Shown here: positions 34,626 to 45,984 of the stretch, in pieces | Numbering within the stretch: position 1 is the stretch's first letter | Layout: each line of letters starts with the position of its first letter | DNA from: Bathymodiolus brooksi | Lineage: Eukaryota; Mollusca; Bivalvia; Mytilida; Modiolidae | Reading direction: 5' to 3' | Assembly: GCA_963680875.1 (NCBI GenBank) | Contig: OY804579.1 | Span: 13,221,506 to 13,285,505, forward strand | DNA: 64,000 nucleotides | Position numbers and translations under genes: made by a program | Notes under the pieces: generated by a model | Database searches by the model: none | Seen by the model: the letters and a program-made list of their open reading frames with translations, nothing else | Told to the model about the DNA's origin: nothing

Positions 34626-34920
34626 CATTGAGTCACCCGGACCCTACAACTACCTAACTCATTGAGCCACCCAGACCCTGCAACTACCTAACTCATTGAG
34701 CCACCCGGACCCTACAACTACCTAACTCATTGAGCCACCCGGACCCTACAACTACCTAACTCATTGAGCCACCCAGACCCTACAACTACCTAACGCATTG
34801 ATCCACCCAGACCCTACAACTACCTAACTCATTGAGCCACCCGGACCCTACAACTACCTAACTCATTGATCCACCTGGACCCTACAACTACCTAACTCAT
34901 TGATCCACACGGACCCTGCT
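34606..34920. repeat. 34-bp tandem repeat made from the SINE head
   Basis: About nine units of 34 bp (caactacctaactcattgag, then ccacccggacccta). The unit equals the tRNA-like 5' head of the adjoining SINE read backwards, including its A-box. Variants include gatccac for gagccac. The array starts exactly at the SINE's 5' end. Confidence 0.85.
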
Positions 34921-35256
34921 ATATTCCATAAAATACTACTAAAATGTACACCTCAAAAGAAATCATCCCTATTATATGTCACATTTTCACTGCAACAGGG
35001 GTGGTCTTATAAAAGGGGGGCTACTGTAGCACGAATACTTTACTCTTCCAGACTTACTACTTGATAGCTAATGTTTCATGGTTCCATGGTGGTCATATCA
35101 AACACAGAAACATACTGTGTGTTGTTAAACAAGGGAAAACAGATTTTGTGTCATTAAATCTATGAGAGATTATATAACTATAAACATTAAGCTGAACAAC
35201 AAAGAGATGAAACAAATTCAAAACAAATGTGAGAAGACATATAATGACATGAGACA

Positions 35257-35335
35257 CATTTTATGGTGTTTAATGCCACTTTCAACAATAATTCAGCTAT
35301 ATTGTGGTGGTCAGTTTTATTGGTGGAGGAAACCC
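35257..35335 (-). mobile_element. SINE family 1, 3' fragment
   Basis: Only the 3' portion is present: ggtgtttaatgccactttca, acaataattcagctatattg, tggtggtcagttttattggt, ggaggaaaccc. It then breaks off into unrelated sequence. Confidence 0.65.
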
Positions 35336-35339
35336 TCTA

Positions 35340-37860
35340 CCAAATATCAATGTCTATTATACTAGTCAATTAAAGGCATGATTGAACAAAAATAGAGAAA
35401 AGTTATTAAAATGCCATTTTCTAAAATGCATAAAACATTTATCTGTTTCATATACCATCTCATGAATATACATTACTTAATTTACATAAATTATATGTTC
35501 TTTATTCAGACTATTATGTAAATAATTGTACATATTTTTTTTTATAAATCATTGCACATTCTAATTGACTTCAAAAATTGAAACATAAAAATATCGGCAA
35601 AAAAATATTTAACAAATAAATTTGTATACATCATGAAATGAATGGATTTCTAGCACAATCAATGTATATATCACAAATATATAGAAAATTAGTTCACTAA
35701 ATAAATCAGAAGAAAGAACAATAATAAACAGATTTTTCTCCCAATTAGTTAACAATTCATATTACAAAAAATAAATAAATTAAGATCTTGTTATGGTAAC
35801 ATTAATGAAATATAATTTGCCGTAGCTAAAATCAAGCCTATCAGATTTTGAAACCACCCCCTTTTTCCCCCATTATTTATCCAGAACTGTTGTAAGTGTT
35901 ACATATATTAGAAGTACTAACTGAAATACACAAAATGATACAGAATGGCCCCACACAGATGAATGATGCTTATCAATAGTTAAAACCTGTCACAAAAAGG
36001 AAGAAAAAATAATTTTAATGCAAAAAAAAAAATTTCCACTGAAAATTGTGCTATTATGAACTTATTTATTTTGGTCCAATGCAGCTCATGCCCTGCATTT
36101 TGCCTCAAAAGAGAATAGGTATTGTTAGTAAGGGAATAACAACATTCTTTAATTTTGAATTTCAATAATTGAAGATTTCCCGACCAATCATTATCTTAAA
36201 AAAAATTATAGGCCCTGGTAATATATGGACAGATTTTGATAAAACATTGTGTTAATGACATTGATAAGTTCAATATATCAGTAACTTCGAATGTTGTAAT
36301 TATCACAGATAAAGCATATCCAAGACCCTAAGTCTGCATCCTAGGAATGTTTGAAATATAAGTATATCCAAGACTGCATCTTAGGAATGTTTGAAATATA
36401 AGCATAAATCTACTTCATCTCCAAATGAGATAAAAATATTTGTTTTAAAATGGATAGCAGCAATTAATGTTTAGAGACATGAAAATGTAAAATAGTCGTT
36501 GAAAAATAAAATTGGACTAGTTTTACTTTTGTAGAATTTAAGTTATAGAAAATGAAACAAAAAGTTGAATTTTTTTTATGAAGCTGTAAAACATATACAT
36601 GTATCGTAGTTATTTGATTGCAAATACAATAGAGGTAGTTTTTATTAAATTTAACAAAGACATCGAAAAAAAAAATTAAAGTACAAAGCATACCATCAAT
36701 ATTTATCAACAAATTAGGAAGTGAAATGAATTATTGCTATGAGATTCCAATAAATGTGCACTTTCTATAAAAGTAAAGTAAGTAAGTAATCTTTATTTAA
36801 AGTCAGGTTTAAATACATTAACAAATAACATAAGCTCTCATGAGCTTTTATACCGACTACAAAATATAAAATATCAACATTGAGAAAACAAATACATTGT
36901 AAACAAAGATATGAAAGCTTCAATATAAATATTGTCATGTAAGATCATTTATATATATTATGCTGAAAAGAAGAAAAAAATCATTTTTGCTCACTCAAAA
37001 AACAATTTTAAAATACCTTTTTTGTGAAGTTGATTTATGAAAAAGAAACATCGTAGACATGTTAAATTAAACAAGAGGTTCACAAGAGCCTGTATCGCCT
37101 AACTAATTATCAATTCTATTCATGCAGTGTTGGCTATTTCTAATTTCTTATCTACTTGAAAAAATAAAAACTTTGTTCAGGACCATATTGGATTTTTTTT
37201 AACTTTTTCTAGAGAAACATCATTGGAACTGTCCATGAAAGTTTCTGTTGTTATAGTGAAATAATAAAAAAATAAAATATTCACAGATGTGTACTATAGA
37301 TGTTAATTTGTGTTCAAAAAAACTTGTGAGGGTGCATCTAAAGACCTGTACAAATACCTGATTCAATAAATTAGATGTTTCAAAGAAAAAACATTTATGC
37401 ATTTTTCCATAGGGCCATTTGTTAAACTAAGTCCTGCAGTGGCAGCTATCTTGGATATTCTGTCTGCCCAAAAACATACATATTTTTGAGGACTGTATAA
37501 GGAATACTTAAGCCAGACTTCCTTTCAAACGGTTCAATAAATCCATAGAAATAATTTAAATCTTTTTGTTAAACTCTGATCTGCGGTGGCAGTGTAAATT
37601 ACCACCTAATGATCTGAAGGGAGGATTGGTTTTGATATAAGAAGATTGAAAATGACAAGTTTACAGATATCAGACGATGATGAAAATGTCAGATGACGGT
37701 GGAAAAGTGATGACAATAAATCACATGACACTTTGGGTCAGGTGACAAAAAGAATTTTTTATAAAATGATGAGACAAGAAATTTAAAATAAACAAACACA
37801 ACTTTTCTACAACCTTAATTTGTTCTACTAATAAGTCACATATCTATACAAGAGTAAGAG
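35340..37860. other. AT-rich stretch, no gene recognised
   Basis: There is no convincing ORF or exon on either strand. 36325-36400 contains a short direct duplication (ccaagac..tgcatcctaggaatgt, tgaaatataagtat). 36781-36860 (agtaagtaatctttatttaa, agtcaggtttaaatacatta) looks like the end of a dispersed repeat. 37070-37105 (aacaagaggttcacaagagc, ctgtatcgcc) resembles the start of another repeat, also seen at 48320. Confidence 0.5.
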
Positions 37861-37862
37861 AT

Positions 37863-37997
37863 TATTACATGACATTTTCCATATCGGCCCTGGTATTAGC
37901 CAGAGACTCCCATATCAAGCCCGACAGCGAAGCTAGAGGGCTGATATGGGTCGAGGGTTGATACCAGGGACGATATGGAAAATTTCATGTCATAATC
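37863..37997. repeat. Imperfect 130-bp palindrome (MITE-like hairpin)
   Basis: Outer arms atgacattttccatatcggc, ccctggtatta and their inverse taccagggacgatatggaaa, atttcatgtcat pair. Inner arms tcccatatcaagccc and gggctgatatggg pair as well. The apex is around gacagcgaagctaga. RNA or single-stranded DNA of this region would fold into a long hairpin. It could be a small MITE; no target duplication was identified. Confidence 0.75.
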
Positions 37998-37999
37998 TT

Positions 38000-39300
38000 T
38001 TTATCACATATTTTACATTGACCTTTTCCAAGCATTGACTGTTATATTGCAAAAATGATCTTTGAACTGACAAATTGCAAAAATAAATCCTTACGTGAAT
38101 TGCCTTTGCTCAACTTGCAAATATTTTTGTTTCGAGTCTGGTTTAAAAAATATACCAAACAATGTCGATCTGTACAATGACGTTAGAAACTGTTTGTAAA
38201 ATCTACCCAAGACGTTGACATTTGAATGGAAATTCCTATTCAACACGATGTATACATTTGAGATAATTATTCTGTTTCAAGTTATTTAAGCTTTATTCCA
38301 ATATGTTGAAATGTGTTAATTGGATTGAAATACGATTTTATGCATATCTTTATGCATCATCTTTCCTTGAACTTTGACATATAATCTTTGAGACCACTGC
38401 ACATATATCGGAAGTTGAATTCGGGGGCAAATACGGATATTTGCACCATATTGCCCTGAGGGCAAATAACCAACATTGACTTTTAGCTATTATTGGACAT
38501 GCAAAAACGAATATATCGCAACAAAATATGTGATAATAGATATTATTCTGCACTACTATACAATATACATACTGATACCATACCCCTTATTACATATACA
38601 TAATAGGATTTCATGTTCACTTAAAACAAAATAGGAAAAGTTATCTCCCTTTCAACACAACCTGACCATATAACTGAAAGGCATAGAATATATAAATAAA
38701 TATTGATTGATTGGTGTTTAATGCCAGCTTTAGCAGTAACAAACATTGTAATGCTCTGGTATTTATTGTATATAGAGCTACATGTGAAACATTTTATTTC
38801 TGGTGCAAAATTTATATCCTTGTGTAAATGAATAAAACATCTCATCAAATTTTGTTTATCCGGTAAAGATAGCAAGTATAAAACTGGATCCCTTTTATTT
38901 TTTGACTATAATTATCTCAATACTCAGAAATTGTCAAAGAGTTGAGAGTGCTATGAAAAAAAACCAACAACCTTGATTTGCACCATACACTGGCAAGATG
39001 TAAGTAAAGTATATACACAGAGCACCTAAATATACACATGTGATTAAAATGTTAGACTTTAACTGAAAAAGAAAAATAAACACAGAAAGATTCACTTTTC
39101 TTGAAACAAGTCTTATAATTATCTCCCCTTACATAATGGACATTTTCAATCATCTACAAGGATTTGAAATACCCTTGTATACATTATAAAAATAAAATTT
39201 GGAATTATCTTTGTACGTATGCCATTTGGACCGATGAATATATTGGTATGAGCATTGTTTTGTTTTTGTCATAGGCATCTGCATGCATTAGTAGTCGATC
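38000..39300. other. Intergenic stretch downstream of the Rab gene
   Basis: No coding sequence was seen. 38700-38735 carries a SINE 3' scrap (attgattgattggtgtttaa, tgccagcttta). The Rab gene ends at 39308 on the minus strand, so its 3' UTR probably lies here. No single clear polyadenylation signal could be chosen among many AATAAA-like strings. Confidence 0.5.
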
Positions 39301-39307
39301 TTATTGG

Positions 39308-39410
39308 TTAGCTCCCACAACATCCACCAGATTTTCTTTCTTGTGATACATACTCGGCTACATTAAATTTTGGATCGGCAGGTTTTCTTGTCTTTTTCAT
39401 TTTCAGATCT
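39308..39410 (-). CDS. Rab26/37: Rab26/Rab37-family GTPase, last coding exon
   Basis: This is the C-terminal exon. The acceptor tatatttcag ends at 39411, and the exon begins with A completing a Lys codon split after AA in the previous exon (phase 2). It encodes DLKMKKTRKPADPKFNVAEY, then VSQERKSGGCCGS, with TAA at 39308-39310. The two adjacent Cys near the end are the geranylgeranylation site that anchors Rab proteins to membranes. The hypervariable tail is basic. The five exon positions together total 423 nt (140 residues plus stop), in frame throughout, but lack the N-terminal P-loop and switch I part, which must be upstream of the window's annotated exons. Confidence 0.9.
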
Positions 39411-39489
39411 CTGAAATATAAATAAAAAGGCTTAGAAATTATTGTAGATGAATTTGTTCAGTGACATTGTCTTAACTGTATATTGGAGG

Positions 39490-39712
39490 GACTACCTAAT
39501 GCAATCAGTGCCTATCACCACTGATGTGAGTTTGAATCTCGATCAGGACGAGGTGTACAACATTATGCAATAAAGTTTGTGAGTGACTTACGACAGGTCG
39601 GTTGTTTTCTCCGGATCCTCTGGTTTCCTCCAACAATAAAACTGACCGCCACGATATAACTGAAATGTTGTTGAAAGTGGCATTAAGCACCATCAAACAA
39701 ACAAACAAACTA
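39490..39712 (+). mobile_element. tRNA-derived SINE, family 1
   Basis: This is a plus-strand copy lying in the Rab 3' intron, just upstream of the last exon. The head side has gcaatcagtgcctatcacca and gagtttgaatctcgatcagg (B-box-like). The body has cgccacgatataactgaaat, gttgttgaaagtggcattaa, and the tail is an aaac-type repeat at 39697-39711. Confidence 0.7.
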
Positions 39713-39974
39713 TATTGGAGGGGACATAAGTGGACAAATCACTGATCACAATGATAATGATGACCTGATGCCCTCCTAAGGCACGATGGTTTCCCCCTCC
39801 ACCTATCAATGGCCAAGAGTTTCACTCGTCAGTATGTTAAAATTTTCTGGGCTTTCCTCCCAAAATAAGTTGTGTGGTCACAGTAAAGATGAAAATTTGC
39901 TGAAAGTGATAATAAACACCAATAACCTTAGTAACCCAAATCTCTAAATTAGATGTAAATTATAACTTTAACTT

Positions 39975-40205
39975 TGGCATTGGATTGGTTTGGTTGGTTT
40001 TATGGTTTTTAATGCCACTTTCAACAATATTTCAGCTATATTCTGGTGGTCAGCTTTATTGGTGGAGTGCCCAGAGAAAACCACAGACTTGTCGCAAGTC
40101 ACTGACAAACTTTATCACATAATGCTGTATCGAGTACACCTCGCCATGAACGGGGTTCGAACTCACAACTTTAGGAAAATCATTGGAAAATCAACAGTAC
40201 TACAA
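39975..40205 (-). mobile_element. tRNA-derived SINE, family 1
   Basis: This copy has the plus-strand blocks ggtttttaatgccactttca, acaatatttcagctatattc, tggtggtcagctttattggt, ggagtgcccagagaaaacca and ggggttcgaactcacaactt. It sits in the same Rab intron as the 39490 copy, in opposite orientation. Confidence 0.7.
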
Positions 40206-40321
40206 AAGATCTTTTTACACCTTTAAAGGCAATAACTCAAATGATCCTTGTTGAAAAATGTTTGAAAGTGACTGAAATATCATTTAATTCAAGCTTTCAA
40301 TGCAAATCTTAGAACCTCTCG

Positions 40322-40620
40322 AGTGAGTGAGTGATTGTTGCTTAATGCCAATTGAGCAATTTTTCAGCTGTATCATGTCGAGAACAAGTTACATTTTGAT
40401 GAGATGAAGATGTCCGCTTTGTAGTAGACCAATATGTTGAGTTGGGTTTTTATAGTGCTAGCTCACTGAAACAACAGTCCTCAGATAGATATGTCGCTCC
40501 ACTTTGACACGTTATTGTGGACAAGCAACACATACAAATTTCATAGTCTTTAGTTTGACTCGACCAGGGCTCAAACCCAAGATCTACCACTCATGGGCGA
40601 GCACACTAACCATTACTGTT
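40322..40620 (-). mobile_element. SINE-like repeat, family 2
   Basis: Blocks shared with 8560-8895: gagtgagtgattgttgctta, gatgtccgctttgtagtaga, tcactgaaacaacagt, atatgtcgctccactttgac. It ends in cagggctcaaacccaagatc, a B-box-like site. It lies in the Rab intron just 3' (in gene direction) of exon 40694-40770. Confidence 0.55.
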
Positions 40621-40693
40621 CAAACTTACATAGCAATGTTTATAAAAACATCTAGATTCCTTAGCAAATGATATAAAAAAATATCCAACTTAC

Positions 40694-40770
40694 TTAGCAA
40701 CAGCCATAAAAGCCAGATCTACATTCATTCCAGTCTTGGCACTAGTTTCCATAAATGCTACATTATATTC
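40694..40770 (-). CDS. Rab26/37: Rab26/Rab37-family GTPase, G5 exon
   Basis: This 77-bp exon has acceptor tcttcttgtag and donor gtaagt (40693-40688). It starts in phase 0 and encodes EYNVAFMETSAKTGMNVDLA, then FMAVA and the first two bases of a Lys codon. ETSAKTG is the G5 guanine-binding motif (SAK) of small GTPases. The text is typical of the Rab26/Rab37 branch, which acts in secretory granule and synaptic vesicle traffic. Splice phases match the neighbouring exons exactly. Confidence 0.92.
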
Positions 40771-40862
40771 CTACAAGAAGAAAAGAAAATGTGTTCTAGT
40801 TATCTCCCTTTAAATGACTTCCTTGACAATCTTCAGCCACTTTAGTTACACAAGGACAACAC

Positions 40863-41080
40863 AATTATCTCCCTTAGATCCTTAGGAGAAAATAGAATAT
40901 ATAATTATCTCCCTTAGGTCCTAGGAGAAAATAGAATATATAATTATCTCCCTTAGGTCTTTAGGAGAAAATAGAATATATAATTATCTCCCTTAGGTCC
41001 TTAGGAGAAAATAGAATATATAATTATCTCCCTTAGGTTCTTAGGAGAAACTAGAATATATAATTATCTCCCTTAGGTTC
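40863..41080. repeat. 40-bp minisatellite in Rab intron
   Basis: Five to six units of aattatctcccttaggtcct, taggagaaaatagaatatat. The motif ttatctccctt is also scattered singly nearby (39120, 40801, 38640). No function was recognised. Confidence 0.85.
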
Positions 41081-41089
41081 ATTGGTGGC

Positions 41090-42100
41090 AAAGGGAAATA
41101 ATTTCCTAATATCTCTTATTATTCATCTAGATAAGCCCATTACAAAATAATTGCTTTTATCTCCAGAATTTATCCGAAAAGGTGGAATATAGTGTCATTA
41201 TCTTACTTTATTCTATGGTCAAAAAGTATACAATAATATTGTTTCTGTTCTGTCATTTGATCTATATATAATGGACAACACAGAGTTAGGCTTTGATTAT
41301 AAAAAAAAAGTCACTCATGGCATGAATATATGACCTGGATTTCCAACATTACGTACATGTCATAGTCTTATTTGTGTTCAGTGGTTTGAGGTGAGAGGTT
41401 GTTCGTTTTGTTGAAATTGGTGGAATTTTTTACCATCAACTTTCTTTTCATTGAGAGTCCCCATCACCAACTCTGGATTACTTGACAGAAACTTAAGTAC
41501 CTACAGGTAGGTCTTAGTTTTAACTCAAGTTGAATCTTGTTTATTCTGTACAATTTGTTCTTTCCAGACATTGATGACTGGTGTTTCAGTGTAAAAATAA
41601 AAATGAGGATGTCATAGTGTATGACCATTTTATGCTTAAAATTTAAAATATAAATTTACCGGTGTTATTCACCACTAGATATAGATTTAATAGTTCAATA
41701 TTCCACATGTTTTGCCAAAAACCTCAAATTTGCCTTTGTGTTGATAACATAGACTTCCATACATCTGCCAAAGCTACAAAAGTCCCATAGCTAGTTCAGT
41801 TCTGCTTTATCCTTGTGTTATGTTCTATAAATTACCGCTTCATTATTTCATCGGCACATTGGACATTTTACATTTGATGTGTGCTGCTGATAAAGTCTGG
41901 ATCACTGAACTGACTTTGATCTACAAAAATATTAGGTCAGTTCGTAACTCGCTTGCGCAAGTTTATCAGTCAATCTGACATAAAACATATTATGACATCA
42001 CTGCTAGAAACAATAACGTCAGTTCTGAAGGCCTTGACAGACATTATCTCAAATATACGAGCTCGTCCTATTGAACCTGTTGAGATATTAATGAAGTATT
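41090..42100. other. Rab intron, non-repetitive part
   Basis: Nothing was recognised apart from a scrap at 41395-41445 (gtgagaggttgttcgttttg, ttgaaattggtgg) that also occurs near 23030. Small ORFs overlapping exon 42105-42227 on the opposite strand are shadows. Confidence 0.5.
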
Positions 42101-42104
42101 TTAC

Positions 42105-42227
42105 CCTTGCTAATTTTTCTCCATCTTCTGTCCGTATCATTCTCTCGCTTGCCATATCAGCTTTATTTCCTAGTAACATTATAACTACGTCTTCCTGAGC
42201 ATATTCATTTATTTCTCCTAACCATGC
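42105..42227 (-). CDS. Rab26/37: Rab26/Rab37-family GTPase, G4 exon
   Basis: This 123-bp exon (41 codons, phase 0 on both sides) has acceptor tttatttacag and donor gtaaaa. It encodes AWLGEINEYAQEDVVIMLLG, then NKADMASERMIRTEDGEKLA and R. GNKAD is the G4 motif (NKxD) that reads guanine. The block RTEDGEKLAR is characteristic of Rab26/Rab37. The donor gtaaaat is weaker than the gtaagt donors of the other exons. Confidence 0.92.
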
Positions 42228-42487
42228 CTGTAAATAAAGAGTAAAAAATATTTCTAGTAACAGTATTATTGCATCTCTGGAGATAAAAGAATATGATTAT
42301 AAATGTTTAACTTCCAACAATATAACAGTGTGGAGGTAAGTTTTATTGGGAGAGAGGTAAATAAGGTGATAAAGAGAAAAATCTGTACCACATGAGGTGT
42401 ATCAAGTGCACCTCACTACGAAGGGGAATCACAGACCTTACTAGTAATATGCATTTATTGAGCATGTAGAGGTAATCCATGTATCAC

Positions 42488-42725
42488 AGTTAGTAGGGTC
42501 TTTAACACCACTTTCAACAATATTTCAGTTATATTGTGAAGGTCATTTTATTGGTGGAGGAAACCACTGACCTGCCGCAAGTCACTGACAAACATTATCA
42601 CAGAATGCTGTATCGAGTACACCTTGCCTGAGGGGAGATTCAAACTCACAACGTTAGTGCTGATAGGCACTGATTACATAGGTAGTTAGAAACCTAACTA
42701 GCATATGATCATGACCACCATTGCC
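42488..42725 (-). mobile_element. tRNA-derived SINE, family 1
   Basis: This copy has the plus-strand blocks gtctttaacaccactttcaa, caatatttcagttatattgt, attggtggaggaaaccactg, ccgcaagtcactgacaaa and tcaaactcacaacgttagtg, with the head side ending tagttagaaacctaactagc. It lies in the Rab intron. Confidence 0.7.
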
Positions 42726-42879
42726 CTTACACAGTTAGGAAGGTAACTTGTAAACATTATAACAGTAAAATTTACATAGAGCTGGAGTATGTCCTTTCAA
42801 TTAGTTGATGTATTGAATGTTCGTTACAGATCACTGTCAGCTATGTTGTGAAGAACACAATTTATAGTGGTGAATTCAG

Positions 42880-43175
42880 AATTCCCAAAGTCGCATAAGT
42901 CAAGCATTAATAAATTTTCTCTCAAAGTAAAAGTCAAGCACACCATTCTAGGGTCAATTTTCTTACTTTAGGAAAAAGTCAAACACACCTTTCAATGATA
43001 CACTTTCTCAATTTAGGTAAAAGACAAGCACACATTTCACAGTTAAACTCTGTAAAGGTAAAAGTCAAGCACACCTGTCAGTGGAAAAACTTTCTCTCTG
43101 TCTTAGTTAAAGCAAAAGTCAAGCAGATTGTTGAAGAATAAACTGTCTTATTTAAAGTCAAGCACACCTTTTAAT
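42880..43175. repeat. Degenerate ~57-bp repeat in Rab intron
   Basis: Five imperfect units share aaaagtcaagcacacctttc and ttttctcaatttaggtaaaa. Divergence between units is high, so the array is old. Confidence 0.6.
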
Positions 43176-43179
43176 GAGA

Positions 43180-44460
43180 TACTTCATTGATGAAAGAATA
43201 GATTTCATGATAGACATTTGAATACACTTACAATACCTTCAGACTAACACACCCTATTACTCATAAGACACAAAACAAAATAAATCTAACATTTCTTCCA
43301 TTTTGATGCGTTTTCTATGTAAGACAAGCCATAAAGACAGCTGCGCGTGACCTTGTCCTACATGGCATTGTCAGCCAATCAAATCGGCTGAGTATAATCA
43401 ATGGAGTCCGCTTCTACGACTGCTGTAGTAATATAAATTGTCGTCTTAGTAGATCTAAAAAAGCTTCAAATATCAATTTTACCTGAATTTTAACTGATTT
43501 CCCCTAATAGATTTAATGCGGTTTTAAATAAGTGTGTATTTACTGCATTGCACGTGGCGTTGTAATATTTTGTGTAGTAAACATGACATTGACATGCGAA
43601 TGAATGAATGAAATTGACATGCTTTGTTTTTAAGATTAAAACGGAAGAAACTGGGACTTGTGTAAAAACCTATTAGTCTTTAAGGCATCTTTCACCCACC
43701 TATGACCTTTAATTGATTAAACTAAGGTTTCAAAGAAAACTATATAACATTGATTAGCATGTACTTTCAGGATTATTGATCCAAACAAATAATTCACAGA
43801 ATTCAATTTGATTTCTTAATCTATCAATTTAAGATAACTTCATGTTTATCCTGTTAACCAATCAAATGTCAAGTTTTAGATGAGAACAGATGAATTTAAC
43901 ATCAATCCACGTCTTGTATTTGTCACCACGACAAGTTTTATGGAGAGTTAAAGACTTTAATTTTTCAAACCAGTAAATTTCTACAATGGCGAAATGGTTC
44001 TGTCTTTAATCTTTATCAAAGTAATAAAACAAGGTTTAATTTCCCTTCACTTTAATGAACGGTCCCCAACATCCATCCTCTGATTGGTTTTTATTATTGC
44101 TGACTGTGTGTTGATGCCTCAAGTGGCTACATTTACATGTTTAATCCACTTATAAGATTGAATTTTGTCTTGAAGCTTAAAGGACAAAGTCATGAACTAA
44201 GGACAAGTGATTACTCTTTCTATCATCATTAAAATGTTTGTCCATAAGGTCATGTAATATTTCCACAAAAAGTCTAGAAACTTCATGTCTGGTCATTCAA
44301 CAAATCAATTCAACATTTTTGATCTACACCTTGAAAATTTGTTATTCTTTTAAAGTTAATCAGTATATTTTAGATCTAAATATAGAACAGTGTGTTATGC
44401 TGCCTGTTTTATTTTTTCTGTAACTGATAAATTTCTATAATTTAGCTACGATACACAGGG
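43180..44460. other. Rab intron, no feature recognised
   Basis: AT-rich with one less AT-rich patch at 43330-43450 (agctgcgcgtgaccttgtcc, cagccaatcaaatcggct). The patch contains a CCAAT-like box but no exon or start I can support. Confidence 0.4.
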
Positions 44461-44725
44461 TTAGGATTATGGTGTATAATGACACTTTCAATAATAGTTC
44501 AGTTATATCGTGGTGGTCAGTTTTATTGGCGGAGGAAACTGGTGTACCCAGAGGAAACCACCGACCTTCCGTAAGTTACAGACAAACTTATCACATAATG
44601 TTGTATCGAGTACACCTTGTTATGATTTCTTCCCTTTCCCTTTGTGAGTGTGAATGCTGTAGTGAAAGACACTGATTGCACAGGTAATTGTAAATCCATC
44701 TACCATACGATCATGGCCACGACAG
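44461..44725 (-). mobile_element. tRNA-derived SINE, family 1
   Basis: This copy has the plus-strand blocks ggtgtataatgacactttca, ataatagttcagttatatcg, tggtggtcagttttattggc, ggaggaaactggtgtaccca and gattgcacaggtaattgtaa, then atccatctaccat. The B-box region is replaced by unrelated sequence near 44630. It lies in the Rab intron. Confidence 0.65.
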
Positions 44726-45251
44726 AAGGATAAAATATGAATAAAACAGATTTCAATTTGAAGGAAAGTGGAATTCATCTTCCTTTTATCAACCTGATAA
44801 CAAACTAATAATGTCATATTTCAATCTTTAATTTCCACTACTTAATTCTCACAATGGATTCCTATGACAGTTTTCTATTAACTATAATGCAGTTAATATC
44901 AATTAGGCAAATTAGAACATGCTGTCAAATAGTAATGGCTCATGAATTTATACATCAATACAGTCGTTTCTCAATAAAATCTGCATTTCTAAATGTCATA
45001 TGGCAATTTATTTGTTCAAAATTCAAAAATTCTTTTAATTTTATTTTACATGTTACACAAGTGTTCTTTGAAGACCTTTGAACATTTTCAAGAAACGAAA
45101 AAAAGCCATTAAATAAATTAATAAATAAAGGTTTGTCAAAGTACAGTCATCTTTCATTGTCTAACTAGATTTGATCCAGAATTTTATTTCATTAACCAAC
45201 ATAATGAACATTATTTTTATCAGTTGTGTATTAGTTATCATTTAAATGGTT

Positions 45252-45957
45252 CTTATAATCCATGAATCTAAAATCTCAACAAAATCAATTGTCTTATAAT
45301 CCATGAATCTAAAATCTCAACAAAATCAATTGTCTTATAATCCATGAATCTAAAATCTCAACAAAATCAATTGTCTTATAATCCATGAATCTAAAATCTC
45401 AACAAAATCAATTGTCTTATAATCCATGAATCTAAAATCTCAACAAAATCAATTGTCTTATAATCCATGAATCTAAAATCTCAACAAAATCAATTGTTCT
45501 TATAATCCATGAATCTAAAATCTCAACAAAATCAATTGTCTTATAATCCATGAATCTAAAATCTCAACAAAATCAATTGTTCTTATAATCCATGAATCTA
45601 AAATCTCAACAAAATCAATTGTCTTATAATCCATGAATCTAAAATCTCAACAAAATCAATTGTCTTATAATCCATGAATCTAAAATCTCAACAAAATCAA
45701 TTGTTCTTATAATCCATGAATCTAAAATCTCAACAAAATCAATTGTCTTATAATCCATGAATCTAAAATCTCAACAAAATCAATTGTCTTATAATCCATG
45801 AATCTAAAATCTCAACAAAATCAATTGTCTTATAATCCATGAATCTAAAATCTCAACAAAATCAATTGTCTTATAATCCATGAATCTAAAATCTCAACAA
45901 AATCAATTGTCTTATAATCCATGAATCTAAAATCTCAACAAAATCAATTGTCTTATT
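45252..45957. repeat. 41-bp minisatellite in Rab intron
   Basis: About 17 nearly identical units (cttataatccatgaatctaa, aatctcaacaaaatcaattg, t). Some units carry one extra t. The very low divergence means recent expansion. Confidence 0.95.
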
Positions 45958-45984
45958 GACACGAATAAGACTGAAGTAGCACAT

